Source: an uncultured Clostridia bacterium (GTDB lineage Bacteria; Bacillota; Clostridia; Christensenellales; UBA1242). From it: DNA of 64,000 nucleotides. The stretch covers positions 186,001-250,000 of the forward strand of contig CAKVLR010000002.1 of the NCBI GenBank assembly GCA_934757855.1, in the 5' to 3' direction. Shown piece by piece: positions 37,501 to 48,000 of this stretch (positions are counted from its first letter, which is position 1; the number at the start of each line of letters is the position of its first letter). The notes beneath the pieces were generated by a model, which was given only the letters and a program-made list of their open reading frames with translations, had not been told where the DNA came from and did not search any database. A program made the translations under genes and the position numbers.

Positions 37501-40500
37501 TGTCAATTTCAGCGGTCTTTGTATCAGTACTAGCGCCATTTGAAAATGTAGCACTCAAAGTGTAACCCGTTACATTGCTAAGCGCAGGCAACGCTGGTTT
37601 CTCAAATGTAACCGACACATTATTTGCCTCATCAATCGAAATTGACACATTTTCAGCAACAACAAAACTTTGCGCGTAGTAAATGTAGATATAATCACTC
37701 CAACTACTAGTTGCGTATTGCTTGTTTTGAACATTTTCTACACTAATTCGGTAAATTCCGCGAGTTGTTAGATGGAAATTACCTTCGAGTGTAAATTTGC
37801 CCCCTACCCACGCAATATTATTGAATATCTTTGTGTCCGCAACTGCGCCCTCATTATCCAACAACTCTACGCGTAAATCAAGTTGATTTGCATTGCTATC
37901 AAGGTTTGTAGCAGAAATTGTGATTTGCTCGTTATCTTTTAACGATTGCAAGCTTGCAGTAATTGTAGGTTTTGCAAGGCGTGGTTGATAAGAGAATTTT
38001 ACAGAATTGCTAAAACTATCTTGCATTACGCCATTTTCGCTAGCGAGCGCGCACACATCTACAAAGTAGTATTCGCTATTATTTGCTAACAGAGTGCTAC
38101 CTGCAATTTCATAATGATTTTCGGTCAATTTCTCTTTGTTTACTAAAATTGCACCAGTGGTTGTACTGATAGTAATTTGGTAAAACTCAGGGCTTTCAGT
38201 TCCACCCAAAGTGCTAGCAGAAATTGCTTGCCACTCCACAATCATTTTGTCGTTATCAAAGTCTTGACTAACAGTAATTACAGGAGTATCAAAGCGTTTT
38301 TGCCATACAAACTCCACATTTGCAGGGTCACTACTCTTGTATTTTGCATCTTTTGGATTTGCAATTACTGCTATATTATATTTACCTGCAATCGCGCTAT
38401 TTTCGTTGAATACGCTCTCAATATTGTAGTAAACATAACCGTTTGTCACCACTGCACTTGCGGTTGCATTGAGGTTGATTTCGTTGCATATAATTGTGTA
38501 ATTATCTACCAAATTGTTGTAGAAAATTGCTAATTGTTTTGCGCCATTATATGTAACGACTGTCACGGTAGGCGCGTTTAATTGATTGTCAAACAACCAT
38601 TCATATACTGTATAATCAGCGTTTGAAATGTAGTAAGAACTTTCATCAGCGATTGCCTTGATACTAAATCTATAAGTACCGCTCGAATTTAGCAAGTCCG
38701 CTGTATTTAATCTAGTCACAGTCTTGATTTCTGTGCCGTTTGTAACGGTTGCTTCGCTAAATGAAGGAGTAATTGCGCTACCATTTAACAAAATTTCATA
38801 ACTGCTTGCATTTGTAATTTTGTCCCATTGAAGGTAACTATTGTCACTCGCTTGCACAAAATTTGTTGGGTTTGGCAAAGGTTTTGTAATTTTGAAAGTT
38901 TCCGATACTTCTAGTGAACGCAAATTGTTTGATTGATTTGAAACAGCAAGAGCGTAGATTTGGTAAGAGCCAACTAGCATATCATCGCCTTCGCTTATGT
39001 AGCCTTTATCTTTTAGGTTTATACTAAATGTGCCACCCGAAGTAAAGTCAATCAAGTATTCACGAATGTTTATACCAGTCGTACCAGTCAAGCGCCATTC
39101 AATTTGTTTTGTATAAGGAATTGCTTTGTCTGATATAGAAATAGTTGCTATATAATTTGCCTCATCGTAACTAATATTAGGTGTTTCTACATACAAGTTA
39201 TTTAAGAATACGCTATCCCACTTGCACTCAGTAGCATTGATATATGGTTGGAAAGTAGTCTTGTCAATTTGACCAGCATAGATAGTCACTGTTGTGCTTT
39301 CAAACAAAGGCAAGTAACTAAAATCAACTGTAAATACTGCATCTTTGCCCGCTTGCGCAACGCCGTTTTCATCAGTCAAAGACAATACTGATTTAGATTT
39401 ACCTGAACTAAACTCAATATAATAGTTTGTTACATATCTAAAATCGTTATTTTGCAAAGCGTGAATAGTCACTTCAATTTGTGGCTCAACGCCCGAATTT
39501 ATCAAACTATAACTAACTGGTACGGAACCTGAAAGTGTGTAATTATATGTGTAATATTTCTGCACGAAATCACTTGCATCATAATATGCACCGCTACTGC
39601 AACGCACTCTAATTAGATTTACGCCTAGCGCAAGATATGCACTGATGTCATCAATATAATTTAATTTTGCATCTTCGAGATTTACTTCTACAAGATTATC
39701 TTCATTTTTACCGATAAACACTTGATAAGTACCGCTCGAATTTTTAACGGTATTTACCTCAGTCCACGACAAGCCAACTTTGTTTTTACCCTCACTCTGC
39801 GTAATTGTCAATTCCGTAGGCGTTGCGTGCTTGTAGGTATTTGTAAAGGTCACCGCAAGCGACTGCAAACTATTGATATACATAGTATTTTCGCTATCAG
39901 TAATCACTGCTTGCACGGTAATTTTATACTGATTTGGTTGCTGAGCGCGGTTAAAGTACGCAGTCAGCAAGTCCGTTTCGCTAAGAAGATTGTCCTCAGG
40001 GCGATATTGAGGTTGATTTACCACAATCGCTGAGTCAATACCATTTATATTAAAGTAGTATTTTTCTGCATTATCTACATAAGTCCACACAATGGTGACA
40101 GGTCTATCGTTTGCCTCACCCTCTGCGCGCGTAATATTTTTTATCTCTGGGGTTTTCAACCTAATTTTATAGATAAAGCCTTTTGGTTCACTCTCTGGTG
40201 AATCAACATAATACATATTAATTCCGCACGCGCGAACAGTCACCGCGTAGTAGCCCGCCTCCAAACTGCTATTAGCGTTCATAAATGTAGAAATTTGCAT
40301 TGTATTTAATGTAGTAATTTGCGTTATAACAGCCTCAGTGCTTGCTACGATTTTGTCATCTTGCAAAACTGCTCTATATACATTTACTTCATAAGTTTGC
40401 GCATCAGATACGGAAGAAATCGCGCGCCAAGTGAGCGTATATACTCCATTTGCCTCGGTAAGTACTACATTGTCAGGAGTGTCAAGTTGCGTAACTGCAC

Positions 40501-41848
40501 TATATTCGGCAGAAAAATCACTATAATCGCTGTTGTACACATACTCATAACCTTGCCAAATTGATTGAATTTGTACTTTAAAGGCTTTTCCATATGCTTG
40601 CAATTCGCTAAGAGGAATATTTAATATACAAATCTCAGGCGAGTTATTACCGTATTCAGGTAATACACTAAATTCACTACCTTCAATCTCTGGATTTGCA
40701 TTAGCATATACTCTTACGATATAGTTTGTAGCTTCATAACTGATACCATATACGCTGGTATCAATCTTGTGTTCCCACTCAATACGCAAGTACGAACCGA
40801 ATTTTGACAATCTAATTGTTTCTGCATCAACTGGTCGCAATTTGTGTGTAACGGTATATTCAATACGATTACTATTTTGATTATGTACGGTATTTTCGGA
40901 ACCTTCATCAGTCTTTGGAACGGCGGTAATATATACATTGTGTAACCCCAAAGTGTCACCAATATGTACATTATTTGCGGTAATTATATCGGTAAGGTTT
41001 ACGCTGAGTTGTTTTTCTCTGCCGTAGTCATCACTCACAAATTCCTTTACTTGTTCGCCGTCAATAAATAGCAAGTATTTCTGCACGGCAAAGTCAGTGT
41101 CCCAAACAAGCATTTTCTCACTTGTTTGCTCGGTAGAAAGGTAATTTAATGTAATTTCAGGGGTGGAAATCGCATTAATTTTGTAATAAACCTTTGTTTC
41201 ACTGTACTCACTATCGGTAAGATATGGGTTGCGGTTACCCTCCTCATCTTCCGAAGTTGCTTGCACTTGAATAGTAAAGAATGTTACATTTGACAAAGTA
41301 CTATTGAGCAAAGTGTTTAAATCGTATTTTATATCCTCGGTCTTGAATACAGTTGATTGCTCGCCATCTTCGTTGCGGTATTTTATCAAGACTTTGTAAC
41401 TTACCGCTTGCTCAACCTGACTCCAATAAAGCACTCTTGCCTCACCCCAACTCAAATTTACAGGGGTAGATAATTGATTGTATTTATAACCGATTACGGT
41501 ATCACTCTTAAACGAATTGTAACTTGCGATTGAATAAAGTGCGCGGACTTGAAATTGATATATACCACAGTCCGTGATAAATCTAGCGACACTAACGGTA
41601 GTCTTGTCGGTCAAGAAACTCTTGTCATTGACAAAAACTTCGTAGCGTTCGGCATTATCGACTTTACTAAATGAAAGTATCCAGTTTTCTTGGTCCAAAA
41701 TTATATTTTTGGGTGTAGCCAACCTCTCTGTAAGTAAATCGTTTGGCGCAGTCGGTTTATTTGTAAGAGCAAATATTAAACCAACGATACCTCCCGCGAG
41801 AAGTAGCGCAACGACTGTTATTATAGATATTTTCGCTATTTTTGACAT
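28520..41848 (-). CDS. Giant anchored surface protein of fibronectin-III-like modules (4442 aa)
   Basis: 4442 residues in one uninterrupted frame, about 490 kDa. A short basic N-terminus and one membrane helix (about residues 8-29) form a signal anchor with no cleavage or lipobox seen. From about residue 40 onward, modules of roughly 90-110 residues begin with an L-x-TP-x-N/E stretch, then an L-x-W-x-x-V-x-x-A-x-x-Y-x-V stretch (for example around residues 43, 130, 228), i.e. FN3-like beta-sandwiches. The second half is less regular with longer modules rich in Tyr/Asn, and the last 200 residues hold a Gly/Ser-rich stretch and a His-rich patch. No sortase motif, enzymatic domain or coiled coil found. 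Start ATG has GGGGGA 6 nt upstream. Likely an adhesin or envelope-scaffold; inferred. Confidence 0.85.
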   Translation of the reverse strand: MSKIAKISIITVVALLLAGGIVGLIFALTNKPTAPNDLLTERLATPKNIILDQENWILSFSKVDNAERYEVFVNDKSFLTDKTTVSVARFITDCGIYQFQVRALYSIASYNSFKSDTVIGYKYNQLSTPVNLSWGEARVLYWSQVEQAVSYKVLIKYRNEDGEQSTVFKTEDIKYDLNTLLNSTLSNVTFFTIQVQATSEDEEGNRNPYLTDSEYSETKVYYKINAISTPEITLNYLSTEQTSEKMLVWDTDFAVQKYLLFIDGEQVKEFVSDDYGREKQLSVNLTDIITANNVHIGDTLGLHNVYITAVPKTDEGSENTVHNQNSNRIEYTVTHKLRPVDAETIRLSKFGSYLRIEWEHKIDTSVYGISYEATNYIVRVYANANPEIEGSEFSVLPEYGNNSPEICILNIPLSELQAYGKAFKVQIQSIWQGYEYVYNSDYSDFSAEYSAVTQLDTPDNVVLTEANGVYTLTWRAISSVSDAQTYEVNVYRAVLQDDKIVASTEAVITQITTLNTMQISTFMNANSSLEAGYYAVTVRACGINMYYVDSPESEPKGFIYKIRLKTPEIKNITRAEGEANDRPVTIVWTYVDNAEKYYFNINGIDSAIVVNQPQYRPEDNLLSETDLLTAYFNRAQQPNQYKITVQAVITDSENTMYINSLQSLAVTFTNTYKHATPTELTITQSEGKNKVGLSWTEVNTVKNSSGTYQVFIGKNEDNLVEVNLEDAKLNYIDDISAYLALGVNLIRVRCSSGAYYDASDFVQKYYTYNYTLSGSVPVSYSLINSGVEPQIEVTIHALQNNDFRYVTNYYIEFSSGKSKSVLSLTDENGVAQAGKDAVFTVDFSYLPLFESTTVTIYAGQIDKTTFQPYINATECKWDSVFLNNLYVETPNISYDEANYIATISISDKAIPYTKQIEWRLTGTTGINIREYLIDFTSGGTFSINLKDKGYISEGDDMLVGSYQIYALAVSNQSNNLRSLEVSETFKITKPLPNPTNFVQASDNSYLQWDKITNASSYEILLNGSAITPSFSEATVTNGTEIKTVTRLNTADLLNSSGTYRFSIKAIADESSYYISNADYTVYEWLFDNQLNAPTVTVVTYNGAKQLAIFYNNLVDNYTIICNEINLNATASAVVTNGYVYYNIESVFNENSAIAGKYNIAVIANPKDAKYKSSDPANVEFVWQKRFDTPVITVSQDFDNDKMIVEWQAISASTLGGTESPEFYQITISTTTGAILVNKEKLTENHYEIAGSTLLANNSEYYFVDVCALASENGVMQDSFSNSVKFSYQPRLAKPTITASLQSLKDNEQITISATNLDSNANQLDLRVELLDNEGAVADTKIFNNIAWVGGKFTLEGNFHLTTRGIYRISVENVQNKQYATSSWSDYIYIYYAQSFVVAENVSISIDEANNVSVTFEKPALPALSNVTGYTLSATFSNGASTDTKTAEIDINAIKFTFAGGEAWKTALSTKNTQFTFVITALTAEIACKPSNLGLETFNFAPTSSTTHSFVIGAMNDPTDIKFSYDSVSGTISWTGDARFTNSTYVYSLYLYDENGTVALSHENQTTTENYITFNLDKPYAIKFSIQSKNTAESEVVSNVVTKYFANTQELNEISDFAINYDGAYKASWTNILKNSGAFMGAKYTLTLNGIEFAIDTFDTSGQSVVLTLNNEMIDAIHSNGRNVNWTIKVSDCTYTIEGNTVVIYNGNTSSGSIKDAPVIIKDAPTNLRLDGTTASWNAVTFATKYEIYISTTENGTAMTNRSATTKSTSYDITSLVNGLEAGKYYVVVKVAKDEPNKVFVSESAVPASVEYKHMASAEMVEGLTVTTLTVANDFATTVTWTYRKNNTFSVYLTNSNGDVIVIAENFGVGEKNLAMTDVADPTKGRYAFSYFDSSANDPTRSLPAGEYILSVVACGYDEYHSNSQMANANYTNKFGLTAVDNANLFAIVPDYYINNSEYASDFEQYKNAYGVNTKFFVINDDSLSRATQFNVYVLDTATNEYVWAGKLRNEKIVSETGLTFSAISTADNKVLLSKIVAGTNTIKIIPYGDENYYFYIEGSTTFTISEAQDKLASIFTVDLHLMEEAPLLNALSVDVTYSDSPTNTNITEIALVFRNAQLGSTYRVTPYYNSSYDASLTDVACEPLDVTLTASDFSNGIFLGIKVFDKIRHYGPHNYYFTVQTLSRDNNYYLDSEISKTSGTTALKTRLVEFLTYDKNADATKYSLVTEITESNETETLKNGMLTWSLPVHAYSIVVKYTVTMQDKNQSSEIMQQRFHSKQYSAFLVITVDSENNITYAIEQDINNYFSLALDKGVMAFDMRAFFQDTSRIKEDGVQTGVYYLAGTYDYYLVAEALGTNKKVVQNIIFSPQNSYGSAEKMNTYTYQGIPYPNQPKNVNLSHDGVLTWAFSDEIYGEDKAGHFGIVIRNYTTKIIAGTEQEYYEEIIYVDNEYELDISNYLVAGGKDRNEVFMFTVAPNDYYYNSGYVTVDTSKLDSSSSLPNMYINWDDHREFDAVLASDINNTIYQDISANEYSVWIEVSLLKLSNWQVGDPEPTKGRDYNEVKQNEATAELVWNKDATNDYFKYITYLRGVTKYNFNLVGEINYLANNLQTSKETWLSADDSLRGGYYYLRVTLKTSSPYYADSSYTAERVVRDVWRSTATGATIEGEYLTTKLTDEVANPNEGANRMWGEAEFKQANLSFYVNTIQEKVDGTTFYRLPKTITVTARLFEGLNYDTNNYYSHTYAIPDPSNFGTQNFYFSSDYPDVMIERCFITGNDIDYTRVKVTIDIHLLFDTNINAGIYHIFWVLNGDEIGDSSPIADPYMLKQEVCHYVILPRPILDYRLDYTGTNSSQFVINWILTPDKYTYTVNESCTYNINLFAFEVENGTDASEKLYNSLSDEEKLHFLDSENQVKYFAENNTTAGKLLDYSQDYFLNGRQCYIQQPTAVNFNLTPNKYYKIYIYLSQKDWMLTGNKNDMYYLNSDTSVGVSYMYKKVSGIHTDVNITNTVTDVWPVENTDMANNAYYTISSVQPDNYNNAFEFWVYNTQDIRASTNRDWMKQQDAEGTYLAHWIIGTKDNVYPTSSGTVDLYILHDYQDRLPNSGALDLTRAVGVLDSNGNIKIDTLTLNELLNSSRVGGESLDKVLVPINYYCRIKTWVDNNAINNNAPLDESGNYEDDVIYSKKWIRTHIPYVLDENGNVIEEMVDNFYAKLNEKQFTIPYLDMNVLNPSTYFTFRHNIQYAEPTIDFIEILNKDGSSDYVNLDGSRKTDGATDGYVIADSDSGYYYRIWLKNVYTKDAIIRNDKLIEMSLAYTHFDTNDGGSSGTGASGNEWVWSDAVRFVIHYIDDTNDPRYGMAYIELAVDSPEAGAGNMFTTLDERLPNLVTFRIQAVTNTDRFTNDGSIDSRGELENGNINNEYLTANYRGEVLSAKSKIDRIYVNSNTHTHNNYLAVKKQYTAPEVTLMFDTMTPTLSYYTENLQMLEQDGKMYKTNVIEGGDYVGLASNPYIYTTLKTLQDNGGQYFEYGMLKTDLRTNYLITLKYVGKDGKTYTKPITLRTYDVNRTCLLASDESVVGGAFYDEVKGKDTDEARFDYTTYEDIYNYITTCLYKAMYDLINDADGTQTATGNYHGGLISIDIQTIAPDLSGEAVAPEKLWVTSDTRTGYELYFYGRLETVQTTFDQNKCDFTTDFQGGMPSFYTHEGYYYYHHSYIPYNYLSIHRNAQYHIYLDREGNMSYNIYNTRVKSAVTISPGSGLEKDKWNTKNLTEILKIDLGDPSVDKSNYNQWRLPNNDNDRWHLNIVAVVDDSMEYIGRGFNSKDLYYLVNLKVKNDIETANFNMQSLAHAESGTVDKLDINTLLSQTNGVLTNYSTSRDSSGYNESKRLPYNLAVDSAKVYYYYPYLKTNSAEFTFQGSTGIKDQATRYYDLFSRILNDIFISKPEIRGSDGFKIYIKFYNSQNKYVEESYYTIGLPFNYYRALTFDTSRISFGQSGDTIRMNATYSVNNQFSALKVTINQYGLNNSFYQTQIYSSNSSTSIKSGNVNYYATANFNYAYADCSDSRARSASVINDMIYNYKTAYIGYVQGGNNQFTVTPIHDGYEPAHNLLKPGITFTQKQVNFTVTTHPMSTGIEIATELVGEMEDGHGKILQDEWVWKEGSNDDTVVKKTVYDSYYYKISSIKYGFANMSGATMKATWTYRFDVDESQITRAKKDGFNDEAQQYENMRYTDEKGETTEISGIPTKPPKEANYFSLSITTYCKAGFESVFAGGGSWSDSETVTADPLVGKHIEYPESDSIGRYLSVEITGGGLGSGNTSQYVTSLGKGGDRSWSVEGQVVSNVPSHLSKFAVNVELNYTARYHTHHTEHKEFKFPLWGWEDNPTPHHDYRYKSGTASVKGISGGLSKSFGASGSYYETERDAWWCTFEVDAGSSGYITSITRA

Positions 41849-42031
41849 ATAATGTCCCCCAAAAATTTTTCAGTTGTAAAAGTTACATTCGTTTCGTTTA
41901 GAGTGAATTTTTTAGTAATTTTTGCTTATTTTTTCAATATTTTATTTAAGGTTATCTTTCGAGCAAATTCAGGCAAGATTAAAGAGCGAAATTTCGAGCA
42001 AATCAAGGTCGCAAATATCTAGTTTAATTTA

Positions 42032-45000
42032 TTAGTTTCCACTAACTATTCTTATTTCCCAAACAATGTAAGGGTTTCCGCCAACGCTACACTCAAATTT
42101 TGGTGCAGTGCCATCTAGTTTTTCATAAATAGTTGCGATATTATTACTATTTATAAACAATACAGTTGCATTGATACCACTTGCATCTTCGTTGAATATG
42201 TTAAGTAATTCATTTTCACTCAAAGTATTAAACGCTGTAACGGTATCAACATAACTTATTGTACCTGTATCTTGACTACCATAAGTACTATCACCTATTG
42301 TTTGAGTACCGTCTTTATTGTTTCTAAATATACAATCTTTAATAGACCAAGAATTCCACAAGTTACCGTCAGCGATATTACCTATCAAACTACCCGCCTT
42401 GACTACTGTCTTTGTGCTTGTGTAGTTGTAATATTCATCAAAAGTGATTGTACCCAAGTTGATATTATTTAGAGTATAAGCACCCGAACCTTGTGAACCA
42501 ACGATACCGCCGAGAGCAGCGCCTCTACCTTCTGTGGTTACCTCACCGTAGTTGATTGAGTAGGTCACAAAACCTTTATCAATCAAACCAACGATACCAC
42601 CACCAGCACTAAACACAATGTCATCGGTATTGAGCAATAAGTTACTAATTACTTTTCCGTAGTTTACACAACCCACAACATAAGGGTAAACTTGCACTTG
42701 TGTATTTTCGTTATTTGGGTCTGTAAGGTATGTGTAACCGCTAAGAATTGCCACAATACCACCAGCATAGTAACCAGTGATTGTCGCGCTATTGTTGTTG
42801 CGCAAGTTCGCGCTACCATTTTTACAATTAATAATCATACCTGCGTAGTTTTTACCAGCGATACCACCAGTGTACGATGAGTATGCTTCGTTGTCTATTG
42901 ATTCAAGCGACAAGTCAAGGTAGTTTGTACAATTTTCGATTGTACCATTACCCACATACACACCGCCTTCATTTTCGGTAACTTCGAGTTTTACACCCAC
43001 AACACCAGCAAAACCACCGATATATACATTACCTTTTGACACTTTGCCTTGAATTACAGGAATGTAATTGTTGTTTGCATCGTGTCGCTCATCAATAGTT
43101 GCGCCGTCTAGTCCACAATCAACGATATAACCATAGTTGCCTTGTGCAAATACACCATTGTAACTAAATTCATTCTCTGCCAAACCTTGACCTAATTGAG
43201 TAACATCAATTTCGTAAACACGGATATTCAATTTTCTAATGATACCAGTTTTATTCAAGAATTTGTCATTTTCGATTGTTTCAGCCGCATCGCCACCCAA
43301 AATACTAGTCCACCAACCAAAACTTGTAGCCTGATTAATAGTTACATTGCTAATCGTGTATCCGTTTCCGTAAATACCACCAGTAAGTTCTAATTTTTTG
43401 TAAATATCAGCCACCACTGCGCTATTTATAGTAGTTGGAACAGGGAAATTGCTAGTTGCGATTGAATTTGTATTTCTAATTACACTCAAATCGCTCAAAG
43501 TTATGTCTTGTCCCAACTCAAAGTACAATTCTGGTAACCAGTAGATAAGCCCTAATTGTTGCTCAGCCGTATATACTGAATTATCTTTAATTACGAATGG
43601 TTTTTCTCTTGTACCCTCACCGCTATCAAAGTAGCCGAACTCAACATTAGTTACATTGAGTGTCGAACTTGCAAATGCGCTACCCTCGCTATTTAACACG
43701 GTAAGTCGAATTTCATCAAAGTAAGCAACTTCCCAAAGAGGAATTTGACTAATCAAATCTTTTGTAGGGTCGATTGTTACCAACTTGCGGTAAAGCGTTG
43801 TGTCATCTTTTTTGTAGTAACTAAACAAAATCACATCACCATTGATTGTTACCGTATCCATAACATCAGGAGCAGGGTCATAACCCGTTACGCTACATTC
43901 GCTGAGATTCCAGTTAAGCCTTAAACCTGGGCCATTGATTTTGTCCAAATCAAATGCAGTAGGATTACCGATTTTGTACGCATCGTGGTTGTATGTATCA
44001 CTATTTAGGTAGTAATAACCTATTGCCTCTGATACAGGCACTTCCTCTTGCGTACCCATTACATAACCGTAAATCTTGTATTTGAGTAAGCCGTTCATTT
44101 CTATTGTTTCGTTAGGGAACGCTTGTCTAATTTGCTCCTCGCTAACATCAATAGTAGGCACATCAAATGTAGAATTTGGTTTGTCTACATTCCAGCCCGT
44201 ACGGTACCCGCCTACTGTTACATTTAGGTAGTCAATATCTAGCCACAAGTGCATTTTGAGGTCTGCATTGCTGTATGAACCAGTCAAATATTGGTCGCCG
44301 TAAGTCCAAGCAAGCTGACCATAATTGTTGATACACAAGTCTTTTTGTGAGCCTGAAATACTGCTTGTCTTTTCAATATCAGGAAGTTTGATGATATTGT
44401 TTAACTCTGCCGACCAAATAGTATTAATATAGCCAGACATTGCACCTTTTTGAGTAACGCTATCACCAGCGTGGCGAACCATAATTTTGTTTATAGTCTT
44501 ACCCTTAACTTCATCTACCGCATCAAACGAATAATTGCTTGATTTGTATGAAATTAATTTTGATTGTACATTGCCATCTACTTCGTACACAATCTCGTAA
44601 CCATTTTCCGAGCCATTTGCAACAGGACTCCATTGCAATTTACCCTCTTTAATCACCAAATCATCGATTACACCACCATTGCTTAGCGTAAAGTCACCAT
44701 AAGCATCACTAGTAATGTAAATTTTGTTTGTTTCAAAACTACCGCGCCAGTTGTTGCCGACTGAGTAAATTTTGATGATAAATTGACCTTTATTTTCTTG
44801 CAAATATTCTTTTGCATCAAAATATTGCGCAGTTGTATCTACACCTTGTGGGTAATTTCCAGTTTGCCCTTCTAGCGCTACAAAGTTTGTGGCAATTTCC
44901 ACAGTGTTTTTATCGCCTATATTAATTCTATAAGCAGTAACACCTACGGTATCTACCCATTTATCATTTCCATCACGCAAGCCCCAGTCAAACTCACCAT

Positions 45001-48000
45001 TTTTCATTCGCGAATATGCTTCTCCACGACCGCTTGCTTGATAGTTGTTTGGAGCGTAAAGTTTGATAATTTCTTGTTCAGTTGATAAATCACTTGATAC
45101 ATAGCCCAACTTATACACGCTACCGTCACTAAGCGTAATAGTGTTGTCCGTTTCGCCACCTACAAGTTTAAATCTCAACTTGTATGCGCCGTAATCAACA
45201 CTATCAATTTTACCCGTATAGGTATTGATTGTGTCATCATTATCTACACTAAACGCAACCATTTCATTACCTTGCGCGTTTGTAATGTACGCAATATATT
45301 GCGAAGCGCCTTCCACTCTACCCCACTCAATATCGCCGTTACGCACATACCAACCATTGTAGTTTGATGCATTGTCTATGGTGTCATTTACAGTATTTGC
45401 GTTTAACGGCTTCAATCGTTCTACCACATAGTCACCGTTCTTCCAAACGGAAGCGATAATGTTGTTTGAGTTGCCCAAAGCACGCAATTTTACTTGATAT
45501 TTTACGCCTTGCGCCAACTTGTTGTCAGTCTTCATATCGTATTCATCTACGCCAGTCGCAAGACTTACCTTCACTGCACCTGCCTCTACAAGTACATTAC
45601 TCTCAATAGGAGTAAAGATTAATTGCACGCCTTTGTCAAATTGATTTGATTTTACAATTTTAATAATACCATTCTCAAATCTAACCAGTGGTGCATCGTA
45701 AATGTAAGCATTGTAGGCAGAACTTTCTGCACTATCCATTAAGTAAATCAAATTATTTCCAGCATCAGTATAGTAAGCCACATCTACCCAATTCCCTTCA
45801 GCGTTTTGCTGGCGAGCGCGAATAGATTGAATAGTAATTCTTAGACTACCTGCACCAAATTCTGCGATACTTACCTCGTTGTCATCTTCATCGTATGCAG
45901 TGCCATAAAGGTTAAGTGACCTTGCAGAATATGGCATATAATATGTGTATTCTGTCACCGTACTATCGGTCGCCGTATGAGTAATGTTTATCTTATAGCG
46001 CATATGGCTGTCCGCCTGCGTTACCGACCACCCCAAAATCGGGTTGTTGTCGCTGTCGCGTTGCATAGTGATTCCCAAAGGTTGGTCAAATCGCTCTATC
46101 AAAATCTTGTCGCTAGGCTCACTATCGAGGAATCGACTTCCGCCTTCCTCTACCGTATCGCCCGCATAACGCTCATAGCCTTTACGCATAATTGTGAGAT
46201 AATATTTACCGCCCGCAACATTAGGCAATTCGTATTTATTTTCATCAAGCGTTTTTGAGTCCATAAGTGGGTAATTTGCAGTATTCATAGAGTGAAATTC
46301 CACAAAGAATTGCTTGTTATTTGCAAGAGCATCAGTCCAAATAAGATTGATACCGTCAATTCTAATGTGCGACACATCAGTTTGCACTTTGGTTTGCTTT
46401 TGCACTACCCAACTATTACTTTCAGGCGCAACATCGGTAGGTTTTGCATAAGGCTCGCTCAATTCACTATCAAACACTCTTTGCCAACTACTTACCGCAC
46501 GAATACTGATAAATAGTTGCACACCCCAAAATTCGCTAGGAATTGTTTGTTTATTAAAGTTTGTAGCCAAATCTCCACTAATTTTTACACTGTAAGACTT
46601 GCGCCCAGTATTTGCATTGTATTCAACAGTAATCAAATAATCAGATACACGCTGTTGCACTCCGCCCAGTTCGCTATAAACAGGGTTCCAAGTGACATAA
46701 CCGCCCGCAACATCGAGTTTTGGAGTCGCAAGTTTGTAAATTTCTACATAATTGCTGTGGTAACTTGTCAAATACCCACAATTTTCAGTTGAAGAACTAT
46801 CATAACTCGTACCCAACGCAAACACCACAAATTGATATGCGCCCGCATTGAAATCATACTGGTCTTTGATATTCAAGACAGAAAAGTCAAATTTAGGATT
46901 TGAAGGGTCGCTAGGGCGTACAATTTCTGACAATGTAGGAGTTTCCGCACGCGTACGCACACCCGCGCTATTCTTTTCTAATTTGTAAAGTTCCACACGG
47001 TACGCATTTAGACTTTGACTACTTGCCCCCCAGTAAAGCGTACTTTCTTGAATAAACATATCACTAGGTGAAGAAAGTTGTTTTACATTAAATTCTTTTG
47101 AATAGTTTGAATTGATTATATAAACATCGCTACTGTTTTGAGTAGTTATGCCAAAATCCCCCGCCTTGCTCGCATCAATCACTGCGCGCAATTTTACTTT
47201 GTATGTAATCGAATTTGGAATAAGCCCAGAAATAACAGCGCTAGTTGAATTTATATCAAGAATAGGGTCTGATTTTACACCGTAACTGTATGAGCCTATT
47301 TGCAATTCAAATCTAATACCAGTGTGATTTGGGTCGATATTTGAATCTTCAAACGATTGCCAACTAATCAAACCATTGTCAAGTCGCACATTTTGAGGCG
47401 TTGGCAACTGATAAGTACTGATTGAATTTGTCCATTCACCATTCACAAAGTTGTAGTCGCCTTGATTGTTAACTTTTGTATTTACAGCACGCACCTGCAA
47501 ATTAAAGTAACGATTGTCCAAATTCAATTCTTCTAACACCTTTTCAATACCTACCACACTTTGCGCGGTAAATACAGGAGTAACTTCCTCGCCATTGATA
47601 TTTGTGATTTTGATTTCCACAGTGTCGGCACTGATTTTCTTACCCAACTCATCGGTCATATCCCATTTGAGCGAACCGTCCTCTACCCTAAGGTTTGTAG
47701 GTCTGCCGTAGCGCGTTACATCAATTCTTGCAGTCAATTCACTATCAATGCAAAGTGCAACATCATCATTCACCGCAACAACTGACACATAATATGTACG
47801 AGTCGTGCTTTCCATATCTTGAACAGTAGGCTCGTAAGTATAAACTTTTTGCCCCTCAATTACCTCTACCGTAGGCAAAACTGTCGCTCCGTTACCAAAG
47901 TCAATCTTGTATAGGCTAGCCCCGCTTACAGCGTCCCAACGCAACACGCCTTGCTCCACGCGGAAATTTTCAGGTTTAGCAAGTTTTATGAAACTTTCAT